This document shows positions 12,401-25,114 of a stretch of DNA of 64,000 nt, one piece after another. Under the pieces are notes generated by a model, which was not told the origin of the DNA, made no database searches, and worked only from the letters and a program-made list of their open reading frames with translations. Numbering within the stretch: position 1 is the first letter of the stretch; every line of letters begins with the position of its first letter. The translations under genes and the position numbers were made by a program. The DNA is taken from NCBI GenBank assembly GCA_013399015.1, contig VWZX01008476.1, positions 372,001 to 436,000 of the forward strand. Reading direction: 5' to 3'. The stretch is from Galbula dea (Eukaryota > Chordata > Aves > Piciformes > Galbulidae).

Positions 12401-14299
12401 CACTAAGAAGCACCAAACAAACAGTGGCCAATATCTGACTTGATTTATTCAAGAGAAAAGCCACAAAAATAAAGGTTGCTTCAAGCAGGAACATGAAGGA
12501 ACCCAAGCATGGTTTTCTTCTGTTTGCTGATTATATTTTGAACCTGTTCTTAAAAGAGGCAGGCATTGGAACTTTGTCAAATAATGAAGCCAGTGAAGAG
12601 GTAAGTAGTTAGGATAATATGTTATTATGGAATAATCTTATAGCTAGGAAGTAATTTCATATCTTGCAAGTGGGGAGATAAAGAAAATATTTTTTCAGGG
12701 AATGTTTCTTTATTAAAAGTAATAAACCTCTGATATATATAGTGCTGGTTAAAAGCATGATTAGAAATCCACTCTGGTATTTCTTCCATTTTGTTCTGCA
12801 CTTGATTGAGCTGCACTGCTCAGACTTGCTGATAAGGTCTCACTTCTTGCTATGCAATGGCCCAGGGTCTCATTCTGCTTCAGACAAGTCCTGCTGAGAC
12901 ACTGTGACACACAACAAACCTTTCAAATAATGCTAGTGTTTTCTATGAGGTCAGTGCAGAATTTTATTCAAGCCACTCTTTATGTCAGGCAGAGGAACCA
13001 TGCTGCAAATGATATGTGCAGTCATATATTTCTTGGCATCTTAGTGGGTTTTTTTTTCCTGATTATTAAACAGTCCTTTCTGTTGAAAGATTCTCCTGAG
13101 AAAGCATCAGCAGCTCAGGTTTAGATGGTGGCAGTAGGTCACTTACTGGCAGTAACTATATAGGCATGGGTAGAAGTATGCTGCATTCCCCTCTCACACT
13201 GCCTGCTCTAAAGTTCCTTACCCTGTGATGCAGCTATAAGGTTGTGTAGCTTCCATTCTGTCCTTCCTCCCATTTCTAAGTGGGATTTCTTTTTTTCTTT
13301 CTGACTTTATGAACACTTTTATCACTGGTAGAACACCTGCTGCCTTTTGTTTCCCAGTTTGGTATTATTTCAGGACACTGTCACATAATGGAATAGCTGA
13401 CTAACTGGTAGACACTTCAGTGCCATTCCCTTTGAGCATTGTTCCTAAATTATGAAAACTGATCCTTTAACAAGTGTTCACAAGAGCTTCCAGTGCATAT
13501 TGATGTTTCTTTTCATTAATTGAATCCAAACAAAGAAATTGTAATGGGACTTCTGCTAGCACTGTTCCTATGAGAATGGGGTCAACAGCAATGACCACAG
13601 CATATAACACCTTCAATCCCTCTTTTAATGATGGAAGGCACCCAGGCTGAGCTGTCTCTTGTCAGCAATAAAAGGAAACCTCCTAGTCTGCTGGTGTCCT
13701 TTCAGCACATCTAGGCTGCTAGGGCTCAGTTCTGACAGTGTGATGGTGGTGGTGGAAATAAGCCTCTTTCATTCTAGTTGAAGGCAAAATTGCCACCTCC
13801 AAGAGTGAGTTTGGAGATGAGGTATTCTGTACCCTTAAGCACCTGGATGCAAGTGTGCACTTGGGAATTCAACTTCCAAAGACTCCTTTATTTTTAACTT
13901 GGCCCTTCTAAGGTATGCAGAATGGTGAAGCACAGACATAATTTTACCACCTTCCACAGTATTCCACTGTTACCATGTCCTATAGCAGAATGTGTAGGAA
14001 GATAAAAGTTCCTCCTGCCCATTTTTCTTTCTCCTTTCCTCTTTCCCATTGCTCTTCAAAGGACTGGTATAGGAGAACAAAGTTGTCATAGCATAAAATA
14101 TTGTGAATGGCTTTGTTCCTTTGGAGTAGTGCTGTCTTTAAAGGGTGTGTGGGGTGCAACAAGAACTAGGCAAGCACACTTCAACTTGTTTGTTTTCCAG
14201 CTTCCAGCTATTTTTGTCTTCCAGGATTCCCTCAACCTGTTGAATTTGACCTAGTACCACTCAACAGATCATGTAGGTCTCCAAGCTTTTTGGATTCAT

Positions 14300-14850
14300 G
14301 ATATCCTTTGGCAAGGAGTTCCACTAACCAGGTGCAATATGTTGCATGAAAAGATATCTTTGCTTTTGCTATTAGCTGTCTCCAACTAACTTCACCTATG
14401 GCCCCTAGTTGTTGTGCTGGAAGAGACAGTGAAGGCCCAATCCTTGTCTGCCCTTCTGGAAACTCTCTGGATTTTGAAAAGCTAAGTTTTACCTTTCTGC
14501 AGGACATCTCCTTTCCAACTGAAGTATCCAACCTGTCCTTTGGATGGTAGTGATTCTGTACCTTGGATTTCCTCAGTGCCTTCACCTGAAACTTTTACAG
14601 TGCTAACACGTTTTTGTTTGTATGCTTGCTTTTCAGGCCTGGGAATGAAAAGTATGAAGGTGTGGGTGCAATTTGGCATCACATTTTCCATTTTGTTCTC
14701 TGCTCCTTCTCTTATAATTTCTAGCATTTCTTCTCCCTGCCTCAGCTGCCTTCAGTGCTGAGTTAGTGTTTCCATGGTACTGTGGATCACAGCCTCAGTG
14801 CTGACTGACCTTTGCTAACTCACTATAGATCTTTTGGCTCAGATAACCCC
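14300..14850 (-). mobile_element. Ancient CR1-like LINE relic, 3' untranslated part
   Basis: The plus-strand text has the order of landmarks I know from old amniote CR1 3' regions seen in reverse: a segment like gcaaggagttccact, a short gap, atgaaaagatatctttgctttt, then cccctagttgttgtg, then a stretch on factor-like words (ctttccaactgaag), then gtatgaaggtgtgggtgcaa and a final ttataatttctagcattt. The match is degraded throughout and there is no coding potential on either strand that survives. The 117-codon minus-strand frame across 14232-14585 is therefore read as chance. The identification is from memory of the family and needs a profile search. Confidence 0.5.
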
Positions 14851-17800
14851 TAAAATAACCATATGTGAAAGCTGTCTACATGTACATCTTCTATAATTTT
14901 TGTGGATCAGCCTGTATACAGATCTACTGCTCCAAGTTCCTGTCAATACACATGGATAGCTACGTGGCAGAGTCTGTAACCTTATGTCTGTTTTATACCT
15001 TCCCTCACAAAAGTTCTGAGACTAAACAAATGCTTATCAGGTTCTCAGGCATGAAGGAAATATAGCACAGGACTTGCAGTGGTGTGTGTGGGAGTGGATT
15101 CAAGGCCAGAGGAAAAGATACAGGAGGTTACTGGGTCATAAGAAGAGGAGTAGTATGGAGGTGAGGATATTACAAACCACATGTTGAACACAGCACTGCA
15201 GAAAGCAGCTTTCTGTGCATACTCTCTCACAAAGAAGCTGAAGAAGTCCTGAGCCATAAATTGTTCTGTGCTGGGAAAGGATTCAGGGAAATTACAAGTC
15301 TATAGCTATCCTGTTCTTATATTCTTCCCTAGCTATTTATTTTTTAGCCACATTGGAGACAGAAGGTCTTTCATTCTTCTGTTTATGTTCCTTGGCTGCA
15401 ATGCAGCAGTGTGTATCCTCACTAAACCATCTCCTCTTTGCTGTCACTGTAATGGGGGGAGAGGGAAGGAGGAGAGGAAGATATACAGACTTTCTTGCCA
15501 GCTTTCTGCTAGAGCTGTCTCAGATCTGGGTGATCGTACTGCAAGAGCAGCTTTTTCATGGCTTGTTGCTTCTACTTTGGTTCTAACTATAAATAAGAAA
15601 TGCATCAGTATCCATGAATGCTCTTCTTTTTCTAAGTGATTTGCTAATTTCCAAACTTCAGAAAAGGCCAGAGTTTCCTGCTGAAGTGTGAGACCTCTTG
15701 CTCATCCCAAATATTCTGTATGTTGTAAATACCAGATCAACCAGCTGTCAGGTGCAACAGCTCTGTGTGACTGTTACTGCATGCCTATATATATAGTAGC
15801 TATCTCCTGTGTCCTTGCACTCTCTGTTGTAGCCTCATTCTTTGAGGCTGGGTATATTTTAGCAACAAGCAACATAGGAGATTTTTTATGGATGTTTCAG
15901 AGAAGTCATAACTCAATCCCCTCAAAATATTTTTTCTTCATAGTGCAATAAAACACCCCTCTTTTTTATTTAGCTGGAGTACCACTGGATTCAGGTAGAA
16001 ACTTTCTCAGATTTCTTTGGCTCTTCTGTGAAGTTAGAAATAAAATTAAGTAACTGAAACAAATTCTGTAAAACACAAATTGATATAAAGTAAGCATGAA
16101 ATACAGAGATAACTGCTCCACACTTCAAGGCAATCATTCCAAAGACTTGCAAAGTGTGTGCATCTGAAAACAGGTAATTTCACTGTATCCCAATACAATG
16201 TATTAGAACAAAATCACATCCATCCCTAAACTGTAAATGCTTGAAGCACATCCTGCTGTGATTCCCAGTCTTTATGGCTTTAGGTTGTTTTGATCATGTT
16301 CACTAAGTTTTTCATGTTTTGTTTTGTTTTGGATTATTTTTCCTTTTTGTTGTTGTTTTCCCCAATGCAGAAGAACATGAATAATATCACCTTTAATGTT
16401 AACAACACAAACTTGGACAGATTTCCATAGACTTAGTGTAAGTGTTGTAGCAAGTGTCAGTAGTCACTGGAAATGGGACTAGCATCCTCAGAAGTAATGT
16501 ACATCAGTTCCACTTTTGTCTGTTACACACCTTGCAATAAAACCCTGGATCCCCAAACATAGCTGTGACATTTTGGGAAGGTGGGGGGGGACACTTCTAA
16601 CTTTTGGAAAAAGAGTGATCTGTGAGGTTTGCACAGCTACAGGGAGTTTAGCTTTGGGAAACAGACTTATTTAAGATATTTTAAGATAAATGCATGATGT
16701 TTTTGTTTAGCTAGTGTGGCATCAGCAGTCTAAAACAGGGATGTCCTTGTTATTTAGGATGTGACCCTTGCCCCTCCCATCAGAAGTAGGGTATGGTGTG
16801 ACTAAGCTCCCTTATTTTCATGCTCTTTTTGGAGGGTAATCTGGGGTTGCACAGAGCAGATATACAGGAGTATATCAACTGTGCTCTGTATGGTTAGCAA
16901 GTCACTCATGCCCTTAGGAAGGGTTATAGTTGTTTTCATGTGGTTGGAGAGGCTGCTGTTGAAGCTGGAGTGCTTTACCCTACATGGTTGTACAGCATGG
17001 ACTGCCCTGGCTCCAGAGGCAAGTAGCAGCCAAGACATGCACCACTTCTTTGGGAGGACTTGATGGGCTTTTAGCAAGCATGTGCCTTGTCTGCTGTTCA
17101 CACCATTAGTTTTCTTTGCACCTCTGTTATCTTGAAGGATGATACAGGCAAGGTGCTATAGAATTGCTGAGGGGTCACTATTCCTTGTCTGGATGTAAAG
17201 CTTTCTGTCTAAAGAAAGGAAGACCACCACCAATTTGGTAATGCTTAGGTCCTTCCAAAACATAGACTTTGTGAAAAGTGACAGAGCTGACCAGAGGATC
17301 AACAAGTGAAGTGAGGATTGAGGATTCCATAGACTGGATTTCTGTGCAGAAACACAGCTGATCACAGCACACAGAGTTTCTCTGTCAGCTGCTAGTAATT
17401 TTCTTAAGGTCAAAGAAAACATTTTTGGTCAGTGATTATGAGATACTAATGGAGAAGTAAGGAAGCAAATAAAAAAAGTAAATAGGCACATCCTTTAAAA
17501 GGGAAACAGTTTGTCCCCACATATTTTTTTTCCTGCCTACTCCTCTGTAGCACTTCTGTTCTCCAAGGTCTTAGGCACAGCCTGGTTTGAAGTCTGCTAG
17601 CAGAGAAGCAAAAAGCGAATGGCCAAGGGGAATGCTTTCTTCTCAAACTTGAGGGGTGCCTTTCCAGATAAGGTTTTTTTCCTACTTTTCCTATTTTATC
17701 CCCTTATCCTGCTGGAGTGAGGTGGGATGGGGAGTGGCTGAGTGGCTGTGTGAGTGCTTAGCTGTCAGCAGATGCCAATCAACCTTAGACACATACATAT

Positions 17801-18284
17801 ATCTTGTGCTTAGCATTTCTATCTGTTCCCCAAGTGCATGTGACTTTCCAGTACGTGGTAAGAAAATGTTCAACAATTTCTCTAATTAGAGTTCTCTTAT
17901 TATTCCAAAAGCATCAAATTCACAGCTTTTCAGTGGACATCTCTTGACAGCATGGCACCCTGCCATCAATGAAGTCATTTGTCAGTTATATTCACAAATA
18001 AAATTGTGTTCAAATGCTGAATAACAATCATGCAGTAAGACCCAATCTATCAGACTCCTGCACAGATCTAGTGATGCGAGTGGCAAATAGCAATAAAAGG
18101 TGTGGACCAGCAGATTGGAGCCATATGTTCATTCAGATGTCTATTCAAACTCTGCTCTGCTAGGAAAGCTGGGAATACTTTGGAAGATTTAATTGCAGGG
18201 ACATTAAGACTGCTGTTTACCATACAAATATTTCCTTATTTCCCTGTCCTCACCCACCTGATTATTTTCAACTCCTGTCTCTTT

Positions 18285-18400
18285 TCTGATAGACTGGAAA
18301 CTCATTGTGCAGAGACTGGGAGCTCTGTTCTGCATTAATACTATCCATGGCACAAAGAAGATCCTGATAGAGAACTAGTTTTAATGGGTACTGTGCTAGT
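18285..18400 (+). mobile_element. Possible ancient retroposon 3' tail
   Basis: The order of landmarks (gactggaaactcattg, then agactgggagctctgttct, then atggcacaaagaagatcctgat, then gggtactgtgctagtac) resembles the shared tail of old amniote LINE/SINE families, where a 'gattgtaagctc...cagggactgt...gcacaatgggg' pattern is common. It is strongly diverged and there is no body upstream that I can identify. I cannot name the family. Confidence 0.28.
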
Positions 18401-21400
18401 ACTGACAATTTGACCAACCAATTCTTTCCTAATTTGGTTGTGCTAAATTTTATATTATTTTACAAATATTCAGAATTTTGCTCACACAAAATTAATATCC
18501 TTTTCTCTGTCACTTTGCAAAGCAGTGCATTTCAGATGATGAACATGAAAGGATGTTGGCAGAGTCTGAAGGTGCAGAACAGGGAAACACTTGGTTAAAG
18601 AGAAAAATTTCCTATGTTAGCATCCAAACAAAAAAGAGAAGGGAAAAATGACTTAAGGAGAGTCATAAAACACTTCACCAGCATCCTTCTAAACATCTAG
18701 GCCTCCATCCAACAAAGTCATAACCATCTGCTCAATTTCAGTCAATTGTTACACCACTGAAAACTGTGTAGAAGTCAGCCCATGGTGTTAAACATGTGTT
18801 TGAGCATTTTACTTGCAAGGTTAGAGGGTTTTATTCAAATATGGAATGAGGTGACATCACCAAGGTCCTGCAGTATGTAATTGGTGTCATTGTCTTCTGG
18901 GTTGGAAGTTGGGCTTATTCATGTGGTAGTAATGGTATTGTCTTGCTAGCATTCAGGGGTGTATCTGATGTAAGCCTTGTTTAGGAGTAATTTCTTAGCT
19001 GAAAAAGAGATGCCTCTCACTTTCAGAGCCCAGTTCTTGAGCTTTTTCTCCATGGATGGCCATGAGGTACTTTTAGGTGTATAATCATTCCAAGTAGCTT
19101 TTTGAACTGCTGATCTTTGCAAGTCAGATTATATCTGATTTGAAAAAGTAAAAAGCCATTTTTTTTGCCAGGTCATTAGTGCTCTAATTTGCCATTACCT
19201 AACCAGAAACATCTATCTACTAATGCAGTTATAAATCAATCTCTTTTTCTTTTTCCCAAGCCAACTGGAAATGAGACCAAATGTAGCTGCAGCATCTCTA
19301 CTTCAGATTTTTTTTTACATTTCCAAGTGGTTTGCTGCCCAGTTTAAAGGAGGATTTCCTGAGGTACTTCAAGTGTTGCTCATGTTTAGATTTGGATTGT
19401 TTACATCAGGACAGTTTAGTTATCTTCACTAAGAAAGGACTTGGAGTAGATCTTTAATTTTCTGTACCTCTTTGTGAGTAGTCAATCATTAAACATGTTG
19501 TGATAGTCAAACCCTAAACTCAGAATATGGAAACGTTTGGATTTTATCATCCTCTTAAAGGAAGAGGGTGTGTGTGAGAGAGATTGATACCAATAAAAAC
19601 AATGAGTCTTTGGCAAGAGAGTTATATGAAACATAGTTTCCTTGGAAACCACTTTTTAGTTCATACATGCTGTCTTTGAGATAACAGCCTTTTCTTATCA
19701 AAACACCCACATGACAGCAAGTACCTGTTTGTACTTTCCCTCTCTGTTTCAGGAGGGAAAGAAAGATTACAAAAAACTGATCAGTTCTGAACATTTTCCC
19801 TTTCTTCTCACCTGTTCTTTCATAGTACAATTGTTTTCCCTCCCAAAAGGAAATGCATGAAGGTTTATGTATGTCAGTCCTGCTGCTTAACTCACCATAT
19901 TGATGAGGGTCAATGTTTAAAGCCTGGGAAGCTTCCACTTTAAACAGTGGGAAAGCATCTCTAATTTTCCTGAGAAGTAAAAATCATAGTATTTAGTGTA
20001 ATTGACCTTTACCAGTCATTTCTGTTTACCATCCCAAAATTTCAGATGCTAGGTCTTCTATCTTTATTTTTTGTTTCCTTAGCCTCATTTCAGATAGGAA
20101 GGGAGGTGTAGATGAGGAATGGACAAACTACACCTTGGTGAAACTTAAAGTAGTGTAGATATGAAAGACAGCTTGGTAGCCTACTGCTATTGTCTAAAAA
20201 TTTAGAGAAACTTGCTAGTACTGGAAAAATTGATTATGCAAATAGCAGTAACTCATGCTGACCTATCTTTTCTTTGGCTTTATGGATTTGCAGCTGCTTG
20301 CTTTTGCAAGATAATCAATTAGTTCAGTCTGGATTGTAGGGTTTTAACACAAGCAATTTCACAGGGTGTGAAGTCTGTTGACTTAACTATAAACTTCAGA
20401 GAGGTTGTAGGGAAAGTTGTACAAAACCTGATTTTCCAGAGCAGGTCCAAACATGCAGTCTTTATGGAAACAACACTATTTTTTCTGCTTATCTCAAGTT
20501 CTGTAGCTTCTAGTGAGATAAGTTGGTATTGATTGCCTTTACATTCTTTGTTAATCTAGGTGTGGCTTAGTAGAGACATGATCCCATATCTACTGCAGTC
20601 ATTTGAAGATTTTTCCATTTAAGTCTCTAGGAACAGAATAAAGTCTTAGCTAAAACCCTGTGGTCTCTTGGCTGATTTTATGAGTCAACTTTGGGGGAAA
20701 TATTTTTCTATTTTTAATGATTAATTTTTAAAGTTTTAGGGCTTATCCTACATAATGTTGATACCTCAGACATGCCTGGATTAAAGACTTCAGTCTAACC
20801 AAGAAGCCTCAGCCCCCTCTGCAGTCACTGGAGAGGTAGAGCCATCTCCACAGTGAACTTTACTTCTTAAGTTCAAAGGGCTGTCTGAAGATGTTTTATC
20901 TTCACTGACCTTAAAGTGAACACACACTCCTAAATGTTTGGGATTTGTATCTCACATGCATTATTTAAATATTACTATAGCTATGTTGTGACTGTCAAGC
21001 ATGGAATTAATGTTCTTTATACCAACACTGCTATGACATATGGAAGCCAGAGAAATCTCTCAGCCTCTGTTATTTGGTAACTCTAATTTCCTTCACTTCA
21101 ATAAGGATAAATGGGAGTGCCAGGATATTGTTTATTCTCTTTTGTTCTCAGAAACATTCCAGATTTAACACCCCTGTGTGATAATTTAGAAAAGCAACTG
21201 TGCACAGGTTTGTGTTCCTTTGGCTTCAGCATGACACAAGTTCTAACTTGGGTTTAAGTATTTAGCTGTGTTCCAGAACACTTCTTCATTTATGCCTTTA
21301 GATGGAGTTAAAAAGCTGGAAGAACAGTCAAAAATTAAAATGTTTTGTGAAATACACAAGCATTTAAACCTTATTTTCCTTCTTTCTAGAATGAAATGAA

Positions 21401-21962
21401 AGCCTTCAAATATAGTCATGAAAAAAAGGAAGGAAATGAACTTCAGTGTTTAGTTAGACCCTGGTGAGTGTTTCTGCACTGTCTAATTTTTTCCTGCTGT
21501 CCTGTTAGTTACTGAACTGTTTATGCAGACTGAGAGCACTCCATCCAGGGAATGTGAGAAGAGCTACCTTTATAAGTTGGAGATTAAAGCCTTCATCTGA
21601 GCTGTGGGTAATCCTCTTTCAGGTTCCTGTTGTCAGCAACAATACTCTGCATTCCCCCCCTCATTTTGACCACAAATTTCATCTTCATAACAGGGGTTCT
21701 TTTTTTTTCTCCTAAGGAATTTTTTTTGGATAAAAATTGCAGCTCAGATAATTGTCATTTTGCATTGGGAAAAAATGCAAAGCAATTCCCAAAGCTGGAT
21801 CTAAGGACAAATAGTCAAGAGAAACAACAGAACCAACTTGGTAATGTAAGCTTTCTGGGAACTTTGATCTCTCCTAGATAGAGTGCTTTATGTATTTTGA
21901 CAAAAGATATCATTTCACAGAGTAATTGGAGTGTTAATCCTCATAGCCTTTAGCATACAAGT

Positions 21963-21986
21963 TAACAAACAAACAAACACACAAAA
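21963..21986. repeat. (AAAC)n microsatellite
   Basis: A short run of AAAC units with a CAC interruption. Too short to be informative beyond slippage. Confidence 0.7.
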
Positions 21987-24572
21987 AGGCATTGGAACAA
22001 TTGGCAAATGCCTAGCACAGCTGCATTATTGCCTATAAAACTGGGAATGTAACAAACTCATATCCAGGGTAAATGAGATAGATAAACTGGTATAGTGTGC
22101 CCTCCAAAAATGATTTTAACTCATCATCAATAATGAGAAAAGTGTCTAAATACCTTCAAGGGACATTTCAAATTTATGTGGTTTGACACTTAAAAAAATT
22201 CTGAAGCATCCAAAATAGTATGAAAATAACAGGTCTAGGAGTTAATAAAAATGCACAGCAATCTGCAGCATAATTCTCAGTCAGCCAGGTTTTATTTTGA
22301 AAGGAAAACTTCAAACAAAATGCCAATTTAAGGAAGGCAACGATTTCATTTTAGAATATAAACAAAATCAACAACCAGGAACAAAAAAGCATGAGGAGAG
22401 GAAAATTGCATTGTGTTAGTGGCTTAAAATGTCAACTTCTGCTCTGTCAGCTCCTGAGCATAGTTCAAGATCCAGATAGCAAGAAAATGTGCTTTGCAGC
22501 CTGCAGGAGCTAAGAACTGTACTGTATGCTATATTTGGATAGGATATAACAATTTTATTTGAATGTGCTTCCAAGGAGAAATTCTCTGTCACTTTTTTAC
22601 TCTTTTATGTGATAATTATTTTAAACCTCAGTATTTTAACTGTGACTTCACCTGAAAGTTGCCAAACTTTCTGGTCTCTCTTCAAGGAGGACCTTATCAA
22701 CATGCTTTAGTGAATTGGATTTCAGGCTGAAGATCTAAAGCATATCTAGCTTCAGTTGCATGGTTCTGACATCTGCTGCTGCTTTTTTTTTAACAAATTC
22801 CCACAATTTCAATTTCAGGGTTTTTTTTTTTCTCCTCTGGTCATTTTGTTTCTAGGCATCTAGCAGCAGCAGTAATCTCTGTGCAGGACAGTCAACCTAT
22901 CTTGGGCCTGACCAGAATGTCAAAGCTGGCAGATCCACCTATCCTTTTGACACTCCTTTATGGATGTTTAGCTGCAGGTTCTCTGTTGTCAAAAAAGAGC
23001 TTTTAATTTTTGTCCCAGAGCTGCTCTTCTTCATCTTCTGTTTTGACATCTCAGGACAACTTCAGGATATGACCTATCACTCAGGTGTGTAACTTGGGTG
23101 TTAGCTTCCACTTGAATGTCTCTCTAAACTCTTCCAGCTTGAGTATGGCAACATCTCTCAGCTTATATTCCCCATGGCCTCCAGGTAGATGCCTGAAACT
23201 GTCTTCCAGGCATTAACTACAGTGAAATGCTTTTGCTGGTTGGGAGATAGCACCTTGCTTCAGCCACGTTGGTCTTGAATTCTGCTCCAATAAAAGTCAT
23301 TGGTTTTGTCTATGTCTTGAACCATACCTTATCTTCTCTCTTTCAGTTTCCCTGATGGTTGCTCACTATGAAGCACACTTACTACCTCCAGCTCCAAGAA
23401 CCTTCATGACCTGTATTTTCTTTTTTTCTATTAATTTTTTTTTAACTTCAGTTAAAGCAAATGCAAGGATAAACATGAACAGTTTAACTGCTGCACCTTT
23501 AAACTTAGTTCAAATCACTGTTATAAGTTATAGAGTTCCATAGGTACTAATATTTTATATCATTTACACTGTGTATGTTATTTACTTATTTTCTGTGCAC
23601 TAACTTGCTTGAGCCTATAAAAAGTATACTGCATGACAAGTCATCTGCCCTATAAAATCTAGGGGGATGTTCTCCTGTGTGCCACCTTCTTTCATTTGAC
23701 AGATATTAAGAGGAGTCTTTTCTTCAGTACCTCTATGGTAATCTCCCCATTTAATTTTCATCTACCTCAGAACACTGATTTTGTACTCAAACTATGCAGC
23801 ATTTTTTAATTCTCTCACCTCCAGACAGCTTGAACATGCTGCCTATTGCTATCATGTGAATTTTCTCTTTTCCACTTTCATTGTAAACTCTCTTCACACA
23901 ACTAAGTGTGACATTTCTGACATTTATATGACATTGCTGACATATCTGATGTCTTCTGCCTGCCTGCATCAAAGAGCATAGTCCAATTTCATGGCCTGTG
24001 ACCTATCAGGTGTTTTAACACCCTAGATCATTATTGCAGTCTTGATTTAATTGGTTTTCTTGATTGCATTCTGTTTTGTCAGGTTTGCAACTCCATCATC
24101 TCCAATGTCTCTTATTATTACTTGAAATGACCATCGAGGTGACCTCCAATACTGTAATGTCAGCCTCTTCAAGTCCATTCAGAATGCTAATAGAGAGGCT
24201 CTTTGCTGTCACAGAGAACTTGAGCTTGTTGGAAAATGGTGCAAACACCTTTCCCAAGGCAACTGCAACTTGAAAACAACAAACTCCCATCATCTTCAAA
24301 TATTTTGACAAATTCTTTTTCAAACTATTTTTCACTTTCTTAGTTTTGTTAAGTCCAAATGAGAAAAAGACAAACATTTCTTTTAGGATTTCTCCCTCCT
24401 TGTTCTCAGAGAGATTAAAAATGAAGATGGGATGGGAAAATCTCATTCATTTCAACTCAGAATCAGAATTCTTTTTAATTTAAATCTTCAACAATGTTAC
24501 AAAGCATAAAATATTCTTGCAAGAATGAATATTCCCACTCCCTTCTTTTTCATACAGCTAACTCTTCCATAT

Positions 24573-25114
24573 TGTTCTGGTTTGAGTTAGAACAGACCTA
24601 ATTCTGTTCAGTGATTTGACTTTTCAGCTAAGTAACTGTGCTTCTGAACTTAACAGCACGTTGTCACAGAGCCTGCTTCTTAACAGGGATAAGACCTGAT
24701 GTTTGGAGTTAGTTGTTATGCAGACCAAGGTCACTGCTACAGCTGGTGTACTACATTAGGGGTGCAGAATAAAAAGCCACACCTGCAGGAGAGGAGTGGA
24801 CAGGACAGGTGACCCTAACCTGAGCAATGAGGTATTGCATTCTGTATGCATCATATTCAGTAGAAAGCTGAGGGATCACAAAGGTCAAGCTCTCTTCTTC
24901 AATGCCTGGTGTCTGGGGAGGACTCTGTCTGTTCTGCCTTCAATCCCAATCCATGTATTCCTGAATCCAGGTCCCATTTGCCACTGAGTCCAGTCTAGGA
25001 CTTCCCCAGTACCTACCCCACAGCATCAGTGGTGACAGTGATGTAGTTGCCATCAGGGATACTGCTGCTTCTTTAGACATTTTTTCAGATGTTACAAAGC
25101 TCTCACTCATAACA
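24573..25114 (+). mobile_element. Solo LTR of an avian endogenous retrovirus (family B)
   Basis: The block begins TGTTCTGGTTTGAG, a start I recognise from bird LTRs, and a matching AACA end lies at 25111-25114, giving about 542 bp. An AATAAAAAG at 24768-24776, about 195 bp in, could serve as a TATA-like box or as a polyadenylation signal. A CATAT occurs just outside the left end (24568-24572) and again at 25117-25121, two bases beyond the proposed right end, so the target duplication is imperfect or the right end is mis-set. There is no gag, pol or env sequence on either side, so it is a solo LTR. It is unrelated in sequence to the LTR at 3451. The right boundary is the least certain part. 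Confidence 0.62.

Larger units (their letters stand above)
6508..14299. other. Unique non-coding sequence
   Basis: This long stretch has no gene that I recognise. The longest frame (minus strand, 9600-10115, 171 codons) gives a protein with no motif, no periodicity and no plausible splice context, and I treat it as chance. Local details are a 12-bp direct repeat separated by 7 bp (6743-6754 and 6762-6773), a perfect 12-bp tandem pair at 9753-9776, a TAATTA-rich patch near 9136-9156, a tandem POU octamer at 10928-10947, a G8 run near 11401 and an A/C-rich low-complexity patch at 12331-12400. Confidence 0.5.
14851..24572. other. Unique non-coding sequence
   Basis: There is no recognisable gene. 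Frames reach about 127 codons (minus strand, 19555-19938) but lack any family signature, and many overlap frames on the other strand. Low-complexity spots are T/G-rich sequence at 16312-16360, a G8 run near 16585 and an (AAAC)n run at 21963-21986. A possible ancient retroposon tail at 18285-18400 is listed separately. Confidence 0.5.
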
